DNA from: an uncultured Bacteroidales bacterium
GTDB lineage: Bacteria; Bacteroidota; Bacteroidia; Bacteroidales; P3
DNA: 64,000 nt
Direction of reading: 5' to 3'
NCBI GenBank assembly: GCA_900316055.1
Contig: ONBK01000007.1
Location: 29,143-93,142, forward strand
The position numbers were made by a program, and so were the translations under genes. Every line of letters begins with the position of its first letter. The first letter of the stretch is position 1. The notes under the pieces were generated by a model, which saw only the letters and a list, made by a program, of their open reading frames with translations, was not told the origin of the DNA and did no database searches. Below, piece after piece: positions 41,753 through 50,596 of the stretch.

Positions 41753-42772
41753 ATGAAGACCATTTATAAATTGCTGTTTGCAGGTCTGCTCAGCTTCTCG
41801 CTGCTCAGCGCCACTGCCCAAACAAACGGGCAGCAGGGTGGGGCGGATGCTGTTGCCGGCGCCACGCCGGTGAAGGAAGCTCCCATGCCAGGTCCTGACG
41901 GCCATCATGGTTGTCCCGCCGCCATGGGTCCAGCCTGTCAGCCCGTGGACTTCCAGAGCGTGAAGATCTGCTATGCACCCGTTTTGGATGCATTCGTGGC
42001 TGTCGATAGTGTTGAGTGTTCGGTACACCTCGTGAAGGAGGTGGCAGGGAAACTCGACACCGTTGCCGTCTTCAAGACAGACAACACCCACAAGCGTCAC
42101 GACCTGAAGAATATCCTGCGTCCTGTGAGCGTCACCGCCATGGGTGAATATGTGATTGTGCTAGTATCGGCAGTGAACGACACCGCTTATGTGGCCATCC
42201 TCGATGCTAAGTTTAACGAGATGACCCGCCGCTCGTTCAGTAGTCCGATGTATGCTATGGATCTCAAACCCGGAAAGCTTACCGTTGTGGGTCGCAACCC
42301 CTATGGCTACGATATCAATATCATCCCGCTGGGTACCCCCGAGAGCGGACTCGATTTTATTGCTTTCGCCAAAGCCGAAATGTCGACGCTGCACTATCGT
42401 GTGGCCAAGCAAGCTGAGAAGATCAAGAGTTCTGACCCCGTGGGTATCGGTCTCACCGCTGTGGCTGTCGCCGTGGTGTTCCTTGCCTTGGTCTGTATCG
42501 CCCTCATCCTGCAGGGTACCGGCAAGTTGATGTCGGGTATGGACGAGAAAAAGAAAGGCAAGAAGGAGACCAAGAAGCCCATCGGAGCTATTGCTTCGGT
42601 TTCGAACGACGATGAGGTGATTGCCGCAATTGCTGCAGCCATCCACCTCTACAACGACGAGCTCCACGACGAAGAGGATGCCGTCATCACCATCCAAAAG
42701 GTGGAGCGTGAGTGGACTCCCTGGAATGCCAAGTATTATAATATGAATCAATATTTTAATAATAGAAGATAA
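41753..42772 (+). CDS. oadG: OadG-family decarboxylase gamma/delta subunit
   Basis: A 339-residue subunit with signal peptide (to ATAQ), a beta-rich periplasmic domain of unknown role (about 60-215), then one transmembrane helix with the OadG core (about 232-262, IGLTAVAVAVVFLALVCIAL, ILQGTGKLM) and a cytosolic tail rich in Lys and Glu. The tail contains AIAAAIHLY, an OadG-type ending. It links carboxyltransferase and beta subunit. The periplasmic N-terminal domain makes it much longer than proteobacterial OadG, as is usual in Bacteroidales. Confidence 0.85.
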   Translation: MKTIYKLLFAGLLSFSLLSATAQTNGQQGGADAVAGATPVKEAPMPGPDGHHGCPAAMGPACQPVDFQSVKICYAPVLDAFVAVDSVECSVHLVKEVAGKLDTVAVFKTDNTHKRHDLKNILRPVSVTAMGEYVIVLVSAVNDTAYVAILDAKFNEMTRRSFSSPMYAMDLKPGKLTVVGRNPYGYDINIIPLGTPESGLDFIAFAKAEMSTLHYRVAKQAEKIKSSDPVGIGLTAVAVAVVFLALVCIALILQGTGKLMSGMDEKKKGKKETKKPIGAIASVSNDDEVIAAIAAAIHLYNDELHDEEDAVITIQKVEREWTPWNAKYYNMNQYFNNRR

Positions 42773-42775
42773 GAT

Positions 42776-43210
42776 ATGAAAAATTATAAACTCAAGATAA
42801 ACGGCAACGACTATAATGTTGATATCAACGAGGTCGAAGGTCAGGAGATTAAACTCAACGTCAACGGTGAGGCCTACGTTGTCACCGTTGACCAGGAAAT
42901 CAAGCAGCAGAAGCCGAAATCCGCTCCTCGTCCCGTTGCTTCGCCGGTGGCTCCCGCCGCGGGTGGTTCGGTGCAGAAGAGCAATGCCCCTGTTGCTGGA
43001 AGCAAGGTGTCCACCCCGCTACCAGGCACCATCCTTGATGTCTTCGTCAATGTGGGTGACACCGTTAAGTCGGGTCAGACCGTTGTACTCCTCGAGGCCA
43101 TGAAGATGGAGAACAACATAGAGGCCGATTGTGAAGGTACCGTCAAGGAAGTGAAGGTCCGCAAGGGCGACAGCGTCCTCGAGGGTGATATTCTGGTAGT
43201 TATTGGATAA
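42776..43210 (+). CDS. mmdC: Biotin carboxyl carrier subunit of methylmalonyl-CoA decarboxylase
   Basis: A 144-residue biotinyl protein. The lipoyl/biotinyl domain occupies the C-terminal half, with biotin-accepting Lys in EAMKMEN (near residue 110) and VFVNVGDTVKSGQTVVLL before it. A Pro/Ala/Ser linker (about 45-75) tethers it to a small N-terminal domain. Three bases separate it from oadG. Confidence 0.92.
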   Translation: MKNYKLKINGNDYNVDINEVEGQEIKLNVNGEAYVVTVDQEIKQQKPKSAPRPVASPVAPAAGGSVQKSNAPVAGSKVSTPLPGTILDVFVNVGDTVKSGQTVVLLEAMKMENNIEADCEGTVKEVKVRKGDSVLEGDILVVIG

Positions 43211-43225
43211 TAATATTGGAAGAAA

Positions 43226-44395
43226 ATGATTAGTTTAGCAACAGGTGGCTTCATGGATTTCATGTCGACGCAGCTGGTACAGTTCCTCGAATATACCGGC
43301 TTCGCCAATGTAACCTTGGGCCATATCGCAATGATTTTTATCGGCTTGACGTTCATCTTCCTGGGCATCAAGTACGAATTTGAACCCCTCCTGCTGGTAC
43401 CTATCGGATTCGGTATGCTTATCGGCAACATCCCCTTCTATCCGGGACTGAAGATAGGTATCTATGAACAGGGGTCGGTGCTTAATATCCTGTATCACGG
43501 AGTGCAGAACGGCTGGTATCCACCGCTAATCTTCCTTGGGATTGGTGCAATGACCGACTTCTCGGCATTGCTATCGAACCCCAAGTTGATGCTTATCGGT
43601 GCTGCCGCTCAGGTGGGTATCTTCGCTGCCTATATGGGTTCTCTCGCCCTCGGTTTCATGCCCAACGAGGCTGGTGCCATCGGTATCATCGGTGGTGCCG
43701 ATGGTCCCACGGCAATCTTCATCTCCAGCCAGTTGGCTCCCGAATTGATGGGTGCTATCGCTGTGTCGGCCTATAGCTATATGGCCCTCGTGCCCGTTAT
43801 CCAGCCACCCATCATGCGACTGATGACCACTCAGAAGGAGCGCACCATCCGCATGAAACCTCCGCGTCAGGTCTCGAAGCTCGAGAAGATTTCGTTCCCC
43901 ATCATCGGTCTGCTTTTCTGCGCGTTCATCGTGCCGAGCGGCCTGCCGCTGCTGGGTATGCTTTTCTTCGGCAACCTGCTGAAAGAATGCGGTGTCACCA
44001 AGCGTCTCTCCGAGGTGGCCTCGAATGCTGTGGTGAACATCTGCACATTGCTCATCGGTATCACCGTGGGTGCCTCTACCCAGGCTTCTGTGTTCCTCAC
44101 CGGCAAGTCGGTGATGATCTTCGGTCTCGGTGCCGGAAGCTTCATCGTGGCTACCTTCTGCGGTGTGCTCTTCGTGAAGATTATGAACCTCTTCCTCAAG
44201 GAAGGCAACAAGATTAACCCGCTTATCGGCAACTCTGGTGTCAGCGCTGTGCCTGATGCTGCCCGCGTGTCGAACAACGTGGGTCTTGAGTACGACAAGA
44301 CCAACTACCTGCTCCAGCACGCTATGGGTCCGAATGTGGCCGGTGTGGTGGGTTCGGCAGTGGCTGCCGGTATTCTGCTGGCATTCCTGCACTAA
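43226..44395 (+). CDS. oadB: Sodium-translocating decarboxylase beta subunit
   Basis: A 389-residue polytopic protein, the sodium channel/decarboxylation subunit. Typical motifs are GIGAMTDFSALLSNPK, IIGGADGPTAIFISSQLAPE with the ion-binding Asp, and the C-terminal NYLLQHAMGPNVAGVVGSAV. It decarboxylates carboxybiotin and exports sodium across the inner membrane, completing the operon. Confidence 0.94.
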   Translation: MISLATGGFMDFMSTQLVQFLEYTGFANVTLGHIAMIFIGLTFIFLGIKYEFEPLLLVPIGFGMLIGNIPFYPGLKIGIYEQGSVLNILYHGVQNGWYPPLIFLGIGAMTDFSALLSNPKLMLIGAAAQVGIFAAYMGSLALGFMPNEAGAIGIIGGADGPTAIFISSQLAPELMGAIAVSAYSYMALVPVIQPPIMRLMTTQKERTIRMKPPRQVSKLEKISFPIIGLLFCAFIVPSGLPLLGMLFFGNLLKECGVTKRLSEVASNAVVNICTLLIGITVGASTQASVFLTGKSVMIFGLGAGSFIVATFCGVLFVKIMNLFLKEGNKINPLIGNSGVSAVPDAARVSNNVGLEYDKTNYLLQHAMGPNVAGVVGSAVAAGILLAFLH

Positions 44396-46234
44396 GTGGC
44401 TCACTTTTTGCCTATAACGCTGGACGAGGTAAAACGCCTCGGATGGGAGATGGTCGACGTAGTGTTGGTCAGTGGTGACGCCTACGTCGACCATCCCTCT
44501 TTTGGCACTGCCGTCATCGGACGAACGCTTGAGGCGGCAGGCTACAGGGTGGCCATCATTCCGCAACCCAACTGGAGGGACGACCTGAGGGACTTCCGTA
44601 AGTTCGGCCGACCGCGACTCTTCTTTGGGGTTACCAGCGGCGCCATGGATTCAATGGTGAACCACTACACGGCAGCCCGCCGACTGCGTCACGACGATGC
44701 CTATACACCAGGAGGGGAGGCGGGATTCCGTCCCGACCGTGCCACCTATGTCTACACCCGTATCCTCAAGCAGATTTATCCCGATGTGCCGGTTATCATT
44801 GCGGGCATCGAAGCCAGTATGCGTCGTTTGGCGCACTACGACTATTGGGACGACAGGCTATTTCCGAGCATCCTCGTGGATACCCCGGCCGACCTGCTGA
44901 ACTACGGAATGGGTGAGAGGACGACGCTGAAGATTGCCCGTCTCCTGGATGAGGGCAAGGGCATTGAGAGTTGCCATGGGTTGCCGCAGGTGGCTTATTG
45001 TACCAAGAATATTCAGAATAATCAGAGTTTTCAGAATAATCTGATCACTTTGCACTCGTTCGAGGAGTGCCAAAAAAGCAAGCGCGCCGAAGCGGAGAAC
45101 TACCACATCATTGAATTGGAGAGTAACAAGATAGAGGCTGCCACGCTGGTGCAGAAACATGGTGGTCGCTATGTTGTGGTGAATCCTCCTGAGCCTCCTA
45201 TGACCACTGATGAGGTGGATGCATCGTTCGACCTGCCTTATCTGCGGTTGCCGCATCCCAAATACAAGAAGCGTGGTCCCATTCCGGCCTTTGAGATGAT
45301 ACGATGGAGCGTGAATACACATCGTGGGTGCTTTGGAGGCTGCTCGTTTTGCACCATCAGTGCCCATCAGGGCAAGCAGATTGCTTCACGCAGTGAGGAG
45401 AGTGTCTTGCGTGAGGTGGAAATCCTGACGCAGGATCCCGAGTTTCGCGGGGTACTTACCGATCTCGGAGGTCCTTCGGCGAATATGTGGCGCATGAAAG
45501 GAAAGAGCCCCGACCTCTGCCGCAAGTGCAGTCGCTACAGCTGCTCGATGCCTTCGATTTGCAAGAACCTCGACAGCGATCATCGTCCGATGATTGGCTT
45601 GTTGCGCAAGGTGGCAAGCCATCCCAAGGTGAAACATCTGTATGTGGGGAGTGGCATAAGGTGCGATTTGTTTCAAGAAGGAGTGAAAGGGAGTGAAAGG
45701 ACAAATGGGTTGGACGGTAATAATGCTGGTTGGGAGTATTTTCGTGAGGTGGTGGTCAATCACACCTCGGGGCGCTTGAAGGTGGCGCCGGAACATACGT
45801 CGGACCATGTGCTGGCGTTGATGCGAAAACCTTCGTTCGGCCTTTTTCGTGAGACCAAACGTAGGTTTGACGAAATCTGCAAACAGGCGGGGCTGCGCTA
45901 TCAGCTGATACCTTATTTTATCAGTTCGCACCCGGGATGCCGACTGGAGGATATGGCGCAGTTGGCACTTGATATGAAGCAGATGGGCTACCGGTTGGAG
46001 CAGATACAGGATTTCACGCCCACGCCGATGACGCTCAGCACGGAGATGTACTACACAGGCATCGACCCTGCCACGATGAAGCCTGTATATGTGGCGACGA
46101 CGGCGGCAGACAAAGCCGACCAGCGTCGGATGTTTTTCTTTTACAAGGACAACGAGCAGCGCGACATCATTGCGTCGTTGCGTCGTGCGGGACTTGCGCA
46201 CTTCATCCCGCGGCTATTTCCGGGCAAGAGATAA
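44396..46234 (+). CDS. ygiQ: YgiQ family radical SAM protein
   Basis: A 612-residue radical SAM protein. The cluster motif is C312-F-G-G-C316-S-F-C319. The N terminus (GWEMVDVVLVSGDAYVDHPSFG) is characteristic of YgiQ/UPF0313, as is RVAPEHTSDHV-like KVAPEHTSDHVL. The function is not established. The start is GTG directly after the oadB TAA with no gap, so it may be translated by re-initiation. Two repeat arrays are encoded in frame: a period-9 one (NIQNNQSFQNN, about residues 204-214) and a period-10 one (EGVKGSERTNG, about 428-438). Confidence 0.9.
   Translation: MAHFLPITLDEVKRLGWEMVDVVLVSGDAYVDHPSFGTAVIGRTLEAAGYRVAIIPQPNWRDDLRDFRKFGRPRLFFGVTSGAMDSMVNHYTAARRLRHDDAYTPGGEAGFRPDRATYVYTRILKQIYPDVPVIIAGIEASMRRLAHYDYWDDRLFPSILVDTPADLLNYGMGERTTLKIARLLDEGKGIESCHGLPQVAYCTKNIQNNQSFQNNLITLHSFEECQKSKRAEAENYHIIELESNKIEAATLVQKHGGRYVVVNPPEPPMTTDEVDASFDLPYLRLPHPKYKKRGPIPAFEMIRWSVNTHRGCFGGCSFCTISAHQGKQIASRSEESVLREVEILTQDPEFRGVLTDLGGPSANMWRMKGKSPDLCRKCSRYSCSMPSICKNLDSDHRPMIGLLRKVASHPKVKHLYVGSGIRCDLFQEGVKGSERTNGLDGNNAGWEYFREVVVNHTSGRLKVAPEHTSDHVLALMRKPSFGLFRETKRRFDEICKQAGLRYQLIPYFISSHPGCRLEDMAQLALDMKQMGYRLEQIQDFTPTPMTLSTEMYYTGIDPATMKPVYVATTAADKADQRRMFFFYKDNEQRDIIASLRRAGLAHFIPRLFPGKR
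45005..45047. repeat. Period-9 array in ygiQ
   Basis: AAGAATATT, CAGAATAAT, CAGAGTTTT, CAGAATAAT at 9 bp steps, in frame. Confidence 0.65.
45679..45703. repeat. Period-10 array in ygiQ
   Basis: GGAGTGAAAG, GGAGTGAAAG, then GAC. It is the reverse complement of the CTTTCACTCC units in the S41 protease signal peptide. Confidence 0.6.
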
Positions 46235-46235
46235 G

Positions 46236-46270
46236 AATGAGGCCCGCCGTCAGGCGGGCCTCATTGTTTT
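46236..46270. terminator. Bidirectional terminator between ygiQ and FKBP gene
   Basis: Perfect 13-bp stem AATGAGGCCCGCC (46236-46248) with its complement at 46253-46265, loop GTCA, T run on the plus side. Confidence 0.9.
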
Positions 46271-46877
46271 ACAGGACTTTGATTAGTTCTACTTTGAATA
46301 TCAATGCGGCATAGGGTGGGATGTCGGCACCGGCGCCGTGTTCGCCGTAGGCGAGGTTGTAGGGGATGTAGAATTTGAAGATGGAACCTTCCTTCATCAG
46401 TTGCACACCTTCGGTCCAACCGGCGATAACCTGTCGTAGACCGAATTCGGCGGGCATACCGCGACGGTAGCTCGAGTCGAAGACGGTGCCGTCGATGAGG
46501 GTTCCCTCATAGTGGCAGCGTACGGTATCGCTGGCTTTGGGTTGACGGCCGGAACCTTCTTTGACGATTTCGTACTGAAGACCGGAAGCGGTTGTGACGA
46601 TGCCGGCTTTTTTCTTGTTCTCGGCCAAGAAGGCCTCACCCTCGGAGCGGGCGGCTTTGCCGCGTTCGGCGGCTTCGGCCTGTTGGCGCTCCTCCAACTC
46701 GTTGAAGAAGTGTTGCAGGGTTTGTTGCACTTCGGCAGCACTCATCAGTTCCGGCCGGCCTTCTATCACATCTCGGATGGCGGCAGCATAATCATCTACA
46801 TTCAGGCTTTTTCCCAAGCCCATTCCAATCAGTTGATGGCCAATATTGTGGCCAAGTGCATAGCTTAATTTATCCAT
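46269..46877 (-). CDS. FKBP-type peptidyl-prolyl isomerase
   Basis: A 202-residue protein with an N-terminal dimerisation-like helical region (LSYALGHNIGHQLIGMGLGK), a charged linker (RQQAEAAERGKAARSEGEAF) and a C-terminal FKBP domain (about 110-202, VRCHYEGTLIDGTVFDSSYR, FGLRQVIAGWTEGVQLM, IPYNLAYGEHGAGADIPPYA). This is the FkpA/Mip layout, but no signal peptide is visible, so it may be cytosolic. Last gene of a run that starts at gapA. Confidence 0.9.
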   Translation of the reverse strand: MDKLSYALGHNIGHQLIGMGLGKSLNVDDYAAAIRDVIEGRPELMSAAEVQQTLQHFFNELEERQQAEAAERGKAARSEGEAFLAENKKKAGIVTTASGLQYEIVKEGSGRQPKASDTVRCHYEGTLIDGTVFDSSYRRGMPAEFGLRQVIAGWTEGVQLMKEGSIFKFYIPYNLAYGEHGAGADIPPYAALIFKVELIKVL

Positions 46878-46913
46878 TGTGGGGTTAAAATGGTTTTAAA
46901 AGGTTAAAGGGTT

Positions 46914-47846
46914 TTATTGGGTGGATTGCATTCGTTGGCGGAGATAGAGGATGGCGTCGATGTTGCGGGGGACCTGGAGGTCGAGGGTGCCGCTGACGAT
47001 GCCGATGACGTGGCCTTGCTTGACAGCGCTGAGGCGGTTGTAGGGCTTCGAGTTGCAGAAAGCGGCGCTGTCTTCGCGGCGCACGATAATAAAGTCGGGG
47101 TCCTCTTTCATCAGGGCTTCGAGGCTATAGCTCCATCCGTCGATACCTTCAGCGATATTACGTCCGCCGGCCATGCGGATGATGTCGTTGATGAAAGTGT
47201 TACCGCCGGCGGTGAAGTTGCCACCTTCACCGAAGCCGACGACGTAGTAGACCGAAGGTGTTGTTGCTTGATTTCTTGATTGTCTGGTCGCTTGATCATT
47301 AGGGTGTGTGGTCTCACTCAAGCAGTCGTTCATTAACGCAATCAAGCATTCATTCAGGCTGTCTGCTTCACGTTCCTTACCTACCAATTTTCCGATGGCC
47401 AGTATGTTGTCGTATAGGGCTTCGAACTTGGGTTTTTCGATGACGCAAACCATTGGGGTTCCCATAGCATCCATTTGATTGGTGACTTTCTTTCCCACCA
47501 TTGAGCCACAGATGACGAGGTCGGGCTGCAGGGCGAGGATGCTCTCGATATTCAGGTTGCTAATGCCACCGATGGAGGGAATGTCTGTCGCCTCGTCAGG
47601 ATAAAGGCAGAAGTCGGTACGTCCCACCAGAAGGTCTTCGGCACCGAGGGCAAACATGATTTCAGTGACGGCAGGGGAGAGGCTCACCACGCGTTGCGGA
47701 TGAGTGGGCACCACGACCCTACGGCCGTAGTCGTCGGTGACGGTGTCGTTGTGTGATTGTGTGATTGTGTGATTGTGTGAGTGGCCGCAAGCAACCACCA
47801 ATAAGGCAATAACGCAATAACGCAATAATGCATTCAGCCTACGCAT
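46914..47846 (-). CDS. btuF: BtuF-like ABC transporter substrate-binding lipoprotein
   Basis: A 310-residue periplasmic binding protein of the helical-backbone class (cobalamin, haem or siderophore uptake). Visible: VVVPTHPQRVVSLSPAVTEI, GGISNLNIESILALQPDLVI and the C-lobe VGFGEGGNFTAGGNTFINDI, AGGRNIAEG. No permease or ATPase gene is adjacent. Remarkably the signal peptide and lipobox (ALLRYCVIALLVVACG) and the linker after the Cys (HSHNHTITQSHND) are encoded by a period-8 inverted array. A second array encodes the interlobe stretch NDQATRQSRNQATTPS (about 180-195). The start overlaps the fabG stop by eight bases. Confidence 0.85.
   Translation of the reverse strand: MRRLNALLRYCVIALLVVACGHSHNHTITQSHNDTVTDDYGRRVVVPTHPQRVVSLSPAVTEIMFALGAEDLLVGRTDFCLYPDEATDIPSIGGISNLNIESILALQPDLVICGSMVGKKVTNQMDAMGTPMVCVIEKPKFEALYDNILAIGKLVGKEREADSLNECLIALMNDCLSETTHPNDQATRQSRNQATTPSVYYVVGFGEGGNFTAGGNTFINDIIRMAGGRNIAEGIDGWSYSLEALMKEDPDFIIVRREDSAAFCNSKPYNRLSAVKQGHVIGIVSGTLDLQVPRNIDAILYLRQRMQSTQ
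47260..47358. repeat. Period-8 inverted array inside btuF-like gene
   Basis: TTGCTTGA, TTTCTTGA, TTGTCTGG, TCGCTTGA units on the left; CATTAACG, CAATCAAG, CATTCATT on the right. Encodes residues about 163-195 between the two lobes. Confidence 0.65.
47749..47832. repeat. Period-8 inverted array encoding a lipoprotein signal peptide
   Basis: TGTGATTG three times, then centre TGTGAGTGGCCGCAAGC, then GCAATAAC units. It supplies the hydrophobic core, lipobox Cys and post-Cys linker of the BtuF-like protein. Confidence 0.8.
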
Positions 47847-48585
47847 CTTCCATTCCTCCGCATACGGGTAGCATCACGCTGGTAATATATGGGCACATGT
47901 CGCTGGCGAGGAAGACGCAGGCCTGCGCCACTTCGTCGGGCGTGCCGGCACGTTTCATGGGTATACGGCTGGTCCAAGTGTCCATCAATTCTTTCGGTAT
48001 GTCGGCTGTCATCTCGGTTTCCACAAATCCCGGACAGACGACGTTGACGCGGATGTTGCGGGCGGCGAATTCTTTGGCACAACTCTTGGTGAAGCCTGTG
48101 ATGCCGGCCTTCGAGGCCGCATAGTTGGCTTGGTTGTAGTTGCCAGCAACGCCAACCACAGAGCCGATATTGACGATGGAGCCGTGTCCTTGTTTCCACA
48201 TGGAGGGCTGGATGGCTTTGGTCATGCAGAACACGGACTTGAGGTTGGTGTTTACCACGCGATCGAATTGCTCTTCGGTCATACGTTTCACAGCGGCATC
48301 GTCGGTGATGCCAGCGTTGTTGACCAGAATATCCACCTTGTCGAAGTCGGCAAGAACCTCTTTGACAAAGGCTTGAGCGGAATCGTAGTTGGCTACATCG
48401 GCGGCATAGCCTTTCGCTTTTACGCCCAAGGCATTCAGTTCCTGCTCGACGGCAATCATCTTGTCGTTGCGTGTGCGGCCACAGAAGGCCACGTTGCAAC
48501 CCTCAAGAGCGAACCTCTTAGCAATAGCGTGACCGATGCCACGTGTGGCACCGGTCACTATTGCAGTCATATTTTCTAAAAGCAT
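47839..48585 (-). CDS. fabG: 3-oxoacyl-ACP reductase
   Basis: A 248-residue short-chain dehydrogenase for fatty-acid elongation. Motifs: TGATRGIG (NADPH loop), NNAG at VDILVNNAGIT, catalytic Ser in VNIGSVVG, Tyr and Lys in YAASKAG, and VNVVCPGFVETEMT. The frame opens 13 codons further upstream, into the gapA stop region, but MLLENMTAIVTG at 48585 fits FabG N termini. It lies one base after gapA and overlaps the BtuF-like gene. Confidence 0.9.
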   Translation of the reverse strand: MLLENMTAIVTGATRGIGHAIAKRFALEGCNVAFCGRTRNDKMIAVEQELNALGVKAKGYAADVANYDSAQAFVKEVLADFDKVDILVNNAGITDDAAVKRMTEEQFDRVVNTNLKSVFCMTKAIQPSMWKQGHGSIVNIGSVVGVAGNYNQANYAASKAGITGFTKSCAKEFAARNIRVNVVCPGFVETEMTADIPKELMDTWTSRIPMKRAGTPDEVAQACVFLASDMCPYITSVMLPVCGGMEDA

Positions 48586-48586
48586 A

Positions 48587-49594
48587 TTATAGCAGCTTGG
48601 CGAGTTTGGCAGCCAGGTCGCCAACGCGGGTGCTGTAACCTTTTTCGTTGTCGTACCAGCTAACGATTTTCACGAAGTTGCCGTCCATCACCTGAGTGAG
48701 CAGGCTGTCGAAAATGCTGCTGTGAGTGTTGTCAATAATGTCGATGCTGACGATGGGCTCATCAACATACTGGAGGACACCTTTCATGGGGCCTTCAGCG
48801 GCTTCCTTGATGCAAGCGTTGATTTCTTCCTTGGTGACGTTGCAAGCCATCTCGGCGGTCAGGTCAACGACAGAGCCGTCGGGAGTGGGGACGCGCATGG
48901 CGAAGCCGTCGAGTTTACCCATCAGCTCGGGGATGACGAGACCCACGGCTTTGGCGGCGCCGGAGGAGGTGGGGATGATGCTGACGGCAGCGGCACGGGC
49001 ACGACGGAGGTCGCTGTGGGGCTGGTCAAGAATCTTCTGGTCGTTGGTGTAGCTATGGATGGTGTTCATCAAGCCGCGTTTGATGCCGAACTTGTCATTG
49101 AGGGCTTTTGCCACGGGAGCCAAGCAGTTGGTAGTGCAGCTGGCGTTGGAGACGAGTTGCATTTCTTTGGTCAGCGTGTTGTCGTTGACACCCATCACGA
49201 TGGTGGCGTCGACATCGTCGGCCTTGCCGGCGGGGACGGTGAGGATAACCTTTTTGGCACCGGCGTTGATGTGCTTCATCAGCTGTTCACGTTTCTTGAA
49301 CAGGCCGGTCGACTCGACCACGATGTCCACTCCGAGGTCTTTCCAGGGGAGGTTCTGCGGGTCGCGCTCGGCATAGATTTTCACCTTTTTGCCATTCACA
49401 ACAAGGCAGTCGCCTTCGGCGTGCACTTCACCGTCGAAGTTCTCGTGCACAGAGTCGTATTTGAATAGGTAGGCCAGAGTGTCAGCACTGGTGAGGTCGT
49501 TGATAGCGACAATGTCAAGCTCGGGGTGGGCGAGCATGGCGCGGAAGCTCATTCTTCCGATTCGGCCGAAGCCATTGATTGCAACTTTTGCCAT
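48587..49594 (-). CDS. gapA: Glyceraldehyde-3-phosphate dehydrogenase, type I
   Basis: A 335-residue GAPDH. The NAD domain starts INGFGRIGR; the catalytic Cys is in SNASCTTNCLAPV with His in the HSYTNDQ segment; RARAAAVSIIPTSSGAAKA and SWYDNEKGYS close the protein. It forms 1,3-bisphosphoglycerate for Pgk. First gene of the minus-strand run gapA-fabG-btuF-FKBP. Confidence 0.95.
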   Translation of the reverse strand: MAKVAINGFGRIGRMSFRAMLAHPELDIVAINDLTSADTLAYLFKYDSVHENFDGEVHAEGDCLVVNGKKVKIYAERDPQNLPWKDLGVDIVVESTGLFKKREQLMKHINAGAKKVILTVPAGKADDVDATIVMGVNDNTLTKEMQLVSNASCTTNCLAPVAKALNDKFGIKRGLMNTIHSYTNDQKILDQPHSDLRRARAAAVSIIPTSSGAAKAVGLVIPELMGKLDGFAMRVPTPDGSVVDLTAEMACNVTKEEINACIKEAAEGPMKGVLQYVDEPIVSIDIIDNTHSSIFDSLLTQVMDGNFVKIVSWYDNEKGYSTRVGDLAAKLAKLL

Positions 49595-49647
49595 AGTATC
49601 TTGTTTTTTAATGAATTAAGATTTAATCTGTTTTTTGATTAATTCTA

Positions 49648-49655
49648 CAAAGGTA
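49648..49655 (-). promoter_or_regulatory. -33/-7 promoter for gapA
   Basis: Minus strand TACCTTTG with TTTG (plus strand CAAA 49676-49679) twenty bases upstream. The leader is about 45 nt. Confidence 0.7.
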
Positions 49656-49733
49656 CAACATTTTTTTATATAAAACAAATTTATTTTTTTTTAACACACA
49701 ATTCTTTTCGAAAATTACGTTATTGTGTTTGAA

Positions 49734-50564
49734 ATGAAGAAAGAAAAAGTCAAAAAAAGAAGTCTGTTCGGTTGGATGAAGCCTTGGAAGAGTCTGGGGT
49801 GGGGGAGAAAGATCCTCCGTGTGGTGTGGGTGTCGATAGTGAGCCTGTGGCTTTTCTCGGTATTGCAGGTGTTGCTCGGCATCTTCTTTAATCCCCTGCT
49901 GACACCGCTGATGGTGCAGCGTTTCTTTCAGCAAGTCTTTGATGGTGAGCGCAAAGTCTGCTTTGAACGCGACTATGTGCCCCTAGACTCTATCTCGCCC
50001 AACCTAATCACTGCTGTGGTCTATGCTGAGGACGGCCTTTTTATGTATCACCATGGTTTTGACGTGAAACAGATGAAGATAGCTTATTCCGAGAATAAGA
50101 GCGGCAAACGTTTTCGTGGAGGCAGCACCATCAGTCAGCAGACCGCCAAAAATGCATTCCTGCCTCATTCCCGTACTATGATTCGCAAAGCGCTCGAGGC
50201 TTACTATACCATGATGATTGAAGTGTTTTGGAGTAAGCGTCGAATCATGGAGGTCTATCTGAATATCATTGAGTTCGGGGATGGAATTTACGGAGCAGAG
50301 GCTGCCTCGCAGCACTATTTCGGCCATTCAGCAAAGACGCTCTCCCGCAACGAGGCAGCGCAGTTGGCGGCCACGCTCCCATCGCCCCTCAAGCGAAACC
50401 CTGCCCACCCCTCCTCCTACTTCCGTCGCCGTACCGCCGACATACAGAGTCGTTTCGGCTGGGGCAAGGTAAACCTCGACAAGCCAGATCCCAAGAAGGT
50501 GAAGAAATATGAGAACCAGGAAACCCTTTGGGATTTCATCAAATGGTATTATGAGAAGGAGTAA
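49734..50564 (+). CDS. mtgA: Monofunctional peptidoglycan glycosyltransferase
   Basis: A 276-residue GT51 enzyme polymerising lipid II, anchored by one N-terminal helix (VWVSIVSLWLFSVLQVLLG). Catalytic Glu is in AEDGLFMYHHGFD, followed by FRGGSTISQQTAKNAF, a second conserved block EVYLNIIEFGDGIYGAEAAS and AATLPSPLKRNP. No transpeptidase domain. ATG 49734 (MKKEKVKKRS) is preferred over the GTG at 49725. Confidence 0.93.
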   Translation: MKKEKVKKRSLFGWMKPWKSLGWGRKILRVVWVSIVSLWLFSVLQVLLGIFFNPLLTPLMVQRFFQQVFDGERKVCFERDYVPLDSISPNLITAVVYAEDGLFMYHHGFDVKQMKIAYSENKSGKRFRGGSTISQQTAKNAFLPHSRTMIRKALEAYYTMMIEVFWSKRRIMEVYLNIIEFGDGIYGAEAASQHYFGHSAKTLSRNEAAQLAATLPSPLKRNPAHPSSYFRRRTADIQSRFGWGKVNLDKPDPKKVKKYENQETLWDFIKWYYEKE

Positions 50565-50596
50565 CGTTTAATGTTTAACGGTTAACGTTTAAAGAT
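50564..50596. repeat. Period-7 array between mtgA and xerD
   Basis: CGTTTAA, TGTTTAA, CGGTTAA, CGTTTAA at 7 bp steps. Confidence 0.65.
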
